This document shows, piece by piece, positions 32,714 to 37,377 of a DNA stretch of 37,377 bases (the stretch's first letter is position 1; the number at the start of each line of letters is the position of its first letter). A program made the translations under genes and the position numbers. The notes beneath the pieces were generated by a model that saw only the letters and a program-made list of their open reading frames with translations, was not told where the DNA came from and did no database searches. This DNA is from an uncultured Bacteroidales bacterium (lineage in GTDB: Bacteria; Bacteroidota; Bacteroidia; Bacteroidales; FEN-979): the NCBI GenBank assembly GCA_903929315.1, contig CAIYUC010000153.1, positions 1 through 37,377 on the forward strand, read 5' to 3'.

Positions 32714-35620
32714 TTATTCGATCACCAACTTTGTATTGATAGTTCCTTTGCCAGTGGTCACTTTCAAAAAGTATAACCCTGCCGGTAAAGCTGATACCGG
32801 GATTGTCTCAACTGAATTGTTTCCTGTTTTACGATAGACTTGTCTGCCCGAATAGTCATACAGGCTGATCTCTGTGATGCGGCTTGGGGCCTGCAGGGTC
32901 ACCCAATCCTTTGCCGGGTTCGGATAGATCATCAGATGTGCATCACCATTGGATAGGGGAACCGAAACCGCCACATCCAATAACTGGCAATCACCCGAGG
33001 ATTCACCGAGGTTATAGAGCGCCTTGACACAATAATTATATTCTCCCGGGGGCAGACCCATGTCGTCATAGGTCAGACCGACGATGACAGGTGTATTAAG
33101 CTTCAGACCATCACGGTATACATTATAACCGAGGAGTGTTTCAGAAGTAGGGTCATAATTGGGTGTTTGCCAGGATAAGTGAGCGTCATGACCGTTCGCT
33201 ATAGCCTGGAGGTCCAATGGTGGCGGCAAAGAAGGTATCAGGACCCCGATGTATTTGTAAGCTCCGTTTTCTGTGGAATCGGTATTAACGCCGCCGGCCC
33301 ATCCGCAATGATTGTTGATCCATGACATTTGCATATAGCGAGCGCCCTGTGTTCCCTGGAAATCGGTCCAGGTATGTCCGCCATTAAATGAATAGGAAGA
33401 TCCGTTGGTGCCGCTAGAGCCAGTACTTACCCATGTATTGGGGGTGTTCGGCACATAGGCAAGGTCGGTTGCATAAATGGTACCTGTGGTGGTGACCTGT
33501 GTCCATGTTTGACCACCGTCAAACGTCTCGCAAATCGTCCCTGTGGTTCCGGCATCTTTGTCCTGGACCAGCCCGTGTATTCCGGTCCGGAAAGAAGGTT
33601 TGATATATTTACCACTGAGAGCGGCCACCGTTGCGACCGTCCATGTGTGACCTTTGTCGGGGGAATGGTAAACACGGCCCATGTTCGTCCCAAACCAGAG
33701 GGTGTCATGAACCGCTGAATAATAACCCACAATCCCGAATTCACCCGACAATGGATTCGGGATGTTGGAGCCCTGTACCGCTACCCAGTTGTTTCCACCG
33801 TCGGTCGTGGTGTAAATCTCGAATTCCCCGTTAATGGGATCACCCAGCGCCCATCCCTCATTTGCGCTGAAGAAATGGACACAGTCAGGGAAGGAAGCGG
33901 AATTACTGAACAAAGCGGTTGTCTGACGCGTCCAGGTTAACCCTCCGTCAGTGGTCACGTAGATCCCTTGCGGCTTGGTTCCCGACACTTTGTACATGGC
34001 AATATAAGCTTTGCTTGCACTCATTCCAAAGATCATTGCGGAAGCTAATCCCTGAGTGTTATTGACAACCCCCGGCGACCAGGTATTTCCCCCGTCGGTA
34101 GTCATGGTAAAATCAGAGCATGCCCCGGTAGGAAGGTTGTCATCGTATGCAGAAGCCCACACGATATTACTGTCGACAGCTGACATATAGTTAATACCTC
34201 TTGAAGGTATCTTGAAACCACTTGCCTGGGAGATCCATTCAGCTACATTCAGGTTGATCTTGTAATAGACAGTATCTGTTCCATTGTAAGCGTAAGCTTT
34301 TACCTCATGGCTCCCCAGGTCGTCGGAGGAGGTATTCCAGGTATAAGTCAGGGTATCATTAGCAGTCGAAAACCTCTCCACGCTATCAATAAAAAGTTTC
34401 ATTACTGTCGGTATTCCCCTTACAGTAACGGCTTGGATCTCCACTGAATAGCCTTCGCCGATAACGGCATTATTTACGGGATGAATGATCCTGACGATAA
34501 GGTTCGGATTATAAGGTTTGATATGAAGCACTGCTGAGTTGGTCTGGTTAAAATTTTCCCCTCCGGGGTTAAGACCCCCAATGGCAAACCAGCCGTTACT
34601 GGAACCTGACCATCCCCAGTTAATATGGAATTTCCCATCGCTCATCCGGTATCCGTCAAAGACAAAAGCATGTCCGGCAGACCCGGAACCACTATAATAG
34701 ATAGGTAATTGCTGATCAAGATCAGCCCGCAGCAGATTCCTCCAGTCTTCGACATTGGGGTAGTCACTTAAGTATTTTATTGTAATATCCGGATGATAAT
34801 TGAAATAATTCAATAGCGCCGGTGGAACATCTTCACTATATGCTCCTGACCCGCTTGTAGCATATTGCATATTTACCGAGACACCGGCATGATACATGAG
34901 GGTAGCTACGGAAATGTTGCTGCTGACCACACTGTTAGGCATGGCTGCCCAATTATAGGTTGTGGCTCCAAAATCAGCTGTCTGATCACCGTAAGGAGGA
35001 TCCGAATAAGTATGCGATCCGACTCCCTGGGGAGGGTAATTATGGTATTTCATGATCTGTGCCATAGCTGTTGCCACACATCCGGTCCAGACATGCCCGC
35101 AGTTGCCTCCGGCATCTGCCGGACAAAGGGCATTGTAAAAACAGCCCTGATCCCATAAGGTCGACAGCAACGGATTCACATCCTGCATCATGGAAGGGTA
35201 CCGCCCGGTCTCTAAAGCATCCCATTCCTTCATTGTTTCCTTATTGCTCAGCTTGTTCTGTATGATCAGATAGATCTGCCTGCTATATCCATCCAGCCAT
35301 TCTTTTGTGGCAGGATTGTCGATCTCACGGGGCATTGAACCCTCAAATGAATAGCCAAGGATTGGGATAGAGGCATCATCCGCTGCGACCAGGATAAATC
35401 CTCCGGACGCCAAATTAAAGGTATAAAAGGTTGTAATGTTTTTATATTCCGTAGCGGTAGCATCCGTAATTACGGGATGACCGACGCTGCCGGGTGAGTT
35501 ATGGCTATAAAAACCGATCGCAAGTTGTTGTGCCTCATTAAGAGGAACATGTGCTGCAAATAAGGTGATGGTCATGAAAAGCATCGCCAGTAAAGAATAA
35601 ATTTTTTTCATATTTTTCAA
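32714..35620 (-). CDS. C10 (streptopain-like) cysteine peptidase with beta-propeller and T9SS tail
   Basis: The 968-residue product begins with a signal peptide (~1-22) and a Spi-type propeptide (~24-130, with GGFILVAADDASIPILGYS). The peptidase C10 domain (~150-365) has catalytic Cys181 (HVWTGCVATAMAQIMKYH) and His317 (GSAGHAFVFDGY), plus the INWGWSG motif. An Ig-like module (~370-460) leads to a sialidase/YCF48-type propeller (~462-785, repeating TTDGGNTW/FDGGQTWT). A fibronectin III-like module (~790-885) and a T9SS type A sorting domain (~893-968: IYPNPAKDWVTL to GLYFLKVTTGKG) close it. C10 enzymes are secreted papain-fold proteases activated by propeptide removal. The propeller probably binds substrate or surfaces. 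Stands alone. Confidence 0.95.
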   Translation of the reverse strand: MKNMKKIYSLLAMLFMTITLFAAHVPLNEAQQLAIGFYSHNSPGSVGHPVITDATATEYKNITTFYTFNLASGGFILVAADDASIPILGYSFEGSMPREIDNPATKEWLDGYSRQIYLIIQNKLSNKETMKEWDALETGRYPSMMQDVNPLLSTLWDQGCFYNALCPADAGGNCGHVWTGCVATAMAQIMKYHNYPPQGVGSHTYSDPPYGDQTADFGATTYNWAAMPNSVVSSNISVATLMYHAGVSVNMQYATSGSGAYSEDVPPALLNYFNYHPDITIKYLSDYPNVEDWRNLLRADLDQQLPIYYSGSGSAGHAFVFDGYRMSDGKFHINWGWSGSSNGWFAIGGLNPGGENFNQTNSAVLHIKPYNPNLIVRIIHPVNNAVIGEGYSVEIQAVTVRGIPTVMKLFIDSVERFSTANDTLTYTWNTSSDDLGSHEVKAYAYNGTDTVYYKINLNVAEWISQASGFKIPSRGINYMSAVDSNIVWASAYDDNLPTGACSDFTMTTDGGNTWSPGVVNNTQGLASAMIFGMSASKAYIAMYKVSGTKPQGIYVTTDGGLTWTRQTTALFSNSASFPDCVHFFSANEGWALGDPINGEFEIYTTTDGGNNWVAVQGSNIPNPLSGEFGIVGYYSAVHDTLWFGTNMGRVYHSPDKGHTWTVATVAALSGKYIKPSFRTGIHGLVQDKDAGTTGTICETFDGGQTWTQVTTTGTIYATDLAYVPNTPNTWVSTGSSGTNGSSYSFNGGHTWTDFQGTQGARYMQMSWINNHCGWAGGVNTDSTENGAYKYIGVLIPSLPPPLDLQAIANGHDAHLSWQTPNYDPTSETLLGYNVYRDGLKLNTPVIVGLTYDDMGLPPGEYNYCVKALYNLGESSGDCQLLDVAVSVPLSNGDAHLMIYPNPAKDWVTLQAPSRITEISLYDYSGRQVYRKTGNNSVETIPVSALPAGLYFLKVTTGKGTINTKLVIE

Positions 35621-36078
35621 TTATGCCTGCCTACCGTCAGGCAGGGATTTTAGGTGCTGTAAAGGTATGATTTTATTTAAATATACATTTGGATTCGTTC
35701 TTAATTACGGGCTAAGGTTTGAAGAAATGCAGGAATTCAGAATGCAGTAATGCAGTAATGCAGTAATGCAGGAATTGCCATATTTGGCGCGCGTCTCTGA
35801 CGCGTGACAACATTCATTTGCCGTATGTCTCCAAACACTTAATCCCCTTCTGACCTCATCCCTCAAAGTTAAGGAGCAACATTTTTCTCTGCGTCTCTGA
35901 GCTGCGGTGATTTTACAATTAAGAATCGGATATCGAATATTGATTAACGCCTGCCTACCGGCAGGTAGGATTTTTGAAATTTGAACTGAAGTTAGAAGTT
36001 GATCTGATTTATTGACATAAGTAAGATAAAAAATTAATTCTTACTTCAAAATTCGTTGATCGATATTCGAAATTCATC
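35621..36078. repeat. Gene-free repeat-rich stretch upstream of the C10 peptidase
   Basis: It contains two GCCTGCCT-type palindromes (CCTGCCT-ACCGTC-AGGCAGG at 35625-35645 and GCCTGCCTACCGGCAGGTAGG at 35949-35969). There is an 8-bp tandem repeat GCAGTAAT (four units, last one variant, 35744-35775) and a palindrome CGCGTC-TCT-GACGCG (35790-35804). A degenerate ATCGGATATCGAATATTGA run lies near 35925. No gene and no clean promoter for the peptidase are seen; TACCTTTA on the minus strand (near 35660-35667) is a near-miss -7 box. Confidence 0.65.
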
Positions 36079-36455
36079 TTAGTCCTTTAAGCACCTGACC
36101 GAAAACGCATTACTCCTAAAAGCCGGATACAACGACACTGAAGGATCAGTATCATTCATCCCATGCGCCCAGGCTTTCGTTGCACCATGTGATGTTGATG
36201 ACCAGAAGAACGTCGCAAACCCTTGGTAATCCCAGGTTTTGTTCATGTGTTTGGCACCGGATAGAAGAGCATTGAAGCCTGAAAATCCTGAATATTTCAA
36301 CGGACTGGCTGCAAAGGCATTACTGATATAATTTGCAAACAACGTATTCCAGTCGGCTTCGGTTGGTATATGCCATCCGGGGGGACAAAGTCCTTGTAAC
36401 CCCTGTGTGACATCATATTGCATTAATTCGTCCCATTGGTAAACAGATGCTGGAT
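36079..36455 (-). pseudogene. Truncated FISUMP-domain copy, cut at a short repeat
   Basis: About 125 residues of a FISUMP C-terminus are readable from HPASVYQWDE to FSVRCLKD. They are close to the copy at the left end of the window (shared LCPPGWH, AASPLKYSGFSGFNALLSG, QGFATFFWSSTS, AWAHGMND). Similarity stops at the GCATCCAGCATC repeat near 36447-36460, where the DNA switches to a plus-strand beta-helix gene. The minus frame stays open to 36573 by chance. The rest of the protein (signal, upstream modules, first part of FISUMP) is missing. Either a rearrangement or an assembly join in the repeat explains this. Confidence 0.8.
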
Positions 36456-37187
36456 GCTTCAACTTCTGGTGCAGGCATTCAGACTTCTGGTGCTGATATA
36501 CAGCAGAGAGTGGATTATGACAGTGTGAGTGTTGATGGCTTCTGGATTGACATTGATGTTCAGGTCGGTGCAACGTGGACAGGAAGAAGTCTATTCATTG
36601 CAAATCCTCAAAAATACGGAATCAAAATCCAGAACACAGTAAACAATGATGCTGGTGACTGGGCGATTTCAGATTCTGATTTCTATGCTTACAGTTACGC
36701 TGCCGATGCTGCCATTAGAATTGAATCATCAGGCGGTGGCAAAATTACAAACTGCAAGGTGAATTGCGGATGGAACGGAGGCACACCAACAAGCAGATTC
36801 GGTATTGGAATTGACGTGAACAATTCAAGTTCCAATGCACCAACAATGATCTTGCACATTCAAAACACGTCTATTGAGAACTTTTCGGTCACAGGAATCA
36901 ATTTCACAATAGCAACTTATTTTTACAAAAACATTCAAATTGTTGGAGTTGGAATTGGTGTGCCAACAGATGCAAGCGGAGATGCAATTACAATGCTTTC
37001 AGATAATGTCACCCATTTGCTGAATGTTATTATCAGCGATTGTATATTCTATGGCAAAACAAGTGGCTATGCAATTTCACTCACAAAGGTGAATATGGTA
37101 AAGGGATCAGACAATATAGTGGAGACAGGAAGTTTTGGAAGCGGATTATACACAGCCTCAAATTGCACAAATGTTACCTTGTCATAG
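36447..37187 (+). CDS. Beta-helix (pectate-lyase-like) surface or tail protein, 5' end uncertain
   Basis: The 246-residue frame has recurring short strands typical of a right-handed parallel beta-helix: GIKIQNTVNNDAGDWAISDS, IRIESSGGGKITNCKVN, MILHIQNTSIENFSVTGINF, NVIISDCIFYG. Such folds occur in polysaccharide lyases, phage tail spikes and adhesins; nothing decides between them. There is no signal peptide and no ribosome site before ATG 36447, and the first codons coincide with the FISUMP-side repeat. The true N-terminus is therefore probably lost at the junction. A gene starts 10 bp downstream behind an AGGAG site, suggesting an operon. Confidence 0.7.
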   Translation: MLDASTSGAGIQTSGADIQQRVDYDSVSVDGFWIDIDVQVGATWTGRSLFIANPQKYGIKIQNTVNNDAGDWAISDSDFYAYSYAADAAIRIESSGGGKITNCKVNCGWNGGTPTSRFGIGIDVNNSSSNAPTMILHIQNTSIENFSVTGINFTIATYFYKNIQIVGVGIGVPTDASGDAITMLSDNVTHLLNVIISDCIFYGKTSGYAISLTKVNMVKGSDNIVETGSFGSGLYTASNCTNVTLS

Positions 37188-37190
37188 GAG
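37186..37190 (+). promoter_or_regulatory. AGGAG ribosome binding site
   Basis: AGGAG overlaps the stop codon of the beta-helix gene and lies 7 bp before ATG 37198. It fixes that start over the ATG at 37193, which meets a stop after two codons. Good Shine-Dalgarno sites are rare elsewhere in this window, so this end may derive from a different source. Confidence 0.55.
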
Positions 37191-37197
37191 AAATGAA

Positions 37198-37377
37198 ATG
37201 AAGAAATATTTGTTTGCTTTGATGTTTTTAATAACTGCAATTTGTCAGGCACAGCCTTACAGAGATGTGATTTTTCAATATAACACAAAAGATTCCCTTG
37301 TCCATATTTTTCCGAGCTATGTCAAGTTCAATTTCTCTGTTATAGTTGATTCCACCTCTGATCCGGGATATTCTTCA
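37198..37377 (+). CDS. Exported protein, N-terminal part only (3' partial)
   Basis: Sixty codons run to the window end without a stop. The product starts with a clear signal peptide (MKKYLFALMFLITAICQAQ) followed by PYRDVIFQYNTKDSLVHIFPSY and a probable beta region. The family cannot be told from this piece. It follows the beta-helix gene by 10 bp behind an AGGAG site and is likely co-transcribed with it. Confidence 0.75.
   Translation, partial: MKKYLFALMFLITAICQAQPYRDVIFQYNTKDSLVHIFPSYVKFNFSVIVDSTSDPGYSS

Noticed and set aside
35744-35775. Short tandem repeat considered as a CRISPR-like array
   Set aside because: Units are 8 bp, directly adjacent and without spacers; it is a simple sequence repeat.
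36456-36573. N-terminal extension of the minus-strand FISUMP frame
   Set aside because: These codons lie within the plus-strand beta-helix coding region and show no similarity to the other FISUMP copies; the frame is open by chance.

Overview
The window looks like a chromosomal contig from an uncultured member of the Bacteroidota. Three kinds of evidence support this. First, several genes encode type IX secretion system (T9SS) cargo with C-terminal sorting domains, and one encodes a PorP/SprF-type T9SS outer-membrane protein. Second, promoters carry the Bacteroidota -7 box TAnnTTTG rather than TATAAT, and Shine-Dalgarno sequences are mostly absent. Third, several families are largely confined to this phylum (DUF4271, probable DUF4249, FISUMP, CHU_C-type sorting domains).

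Layout. 1-1479 is the 3' end of a secreted Ig-like/FISUMP protein. 1608-8141 is a compact eight-gene minus-strand block, in transcription order panB, rluA-type pseudouridine synthase, DUF4271 membrane protein, hemD, rnpA, yidD, a C-terminal processing protease and a ChaN-like haem-binding protein. It mixes pantothenate, haem, RNA-processing and envelope functions. 8298-9302 is a divergent lipoprotein, followed by dnaK (9430-11349). 11520-13706 is a lamin-tail/PKD T9SS cargo protein, 14026-15597 an orphan exported protein and 15635-15952 a small lipoprotein. 16203-25399 is a two-gene unit: a 2688-residue, 28-module PKD protein with a type-B (gliding-associated) T9SS sorting domain, then its probable PorP/SprF partner. 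25586-26632 is a zinc alcohol dehydrogenase. 26839-26912 is tRNA-Pro(GGG) with a clear terminator. 27309-29156 is a TPR/class III nucleotide cyclase. 29193-29755 is a gene-free, strongly structured nested inverted-repeat element. 29853-31103 is a second FISUMP protein, 31294-31763 a decayed, frameshifted cell-wall hydrolase, 32077-32526 a C_GCAxxG_C_C protein and 32714-35620 a C10 cysteine peptidase with a beta-propeller and T9SS tail. The right end (36079-37377) holds a broken third FISUMP copy, abutting a beta-helix protein on the other strand and the start of one more exported protein.

How the parts fit. The secreted proteins form a T9SS surface repertoire (adhesin-like PKD giant plus SprF-like partner, a protease, FISUMP and lamin-tail proteins). 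The minus-strand operon and dnaK are housekeeping. Intergenic DNA is unusually rich in dispersed palindromes and simple repeats: the GCCTGCCT family, the CACAAAG family, ATCCAGCATC-type runs, CCCTCCC/GGGAGGG hairpins and the large nested element.

The most unusual signals are the three-module higher-order repeat inside the giant PKD protein, the nested inverted-repeat element, the cyclase whose transition-state arginine is replaced by histidine, and the breakpoint at about 36455 that cuts a FISUMP domain inside a short repeat. No CRISPR array, integrase, transposase or defence system was recognised.
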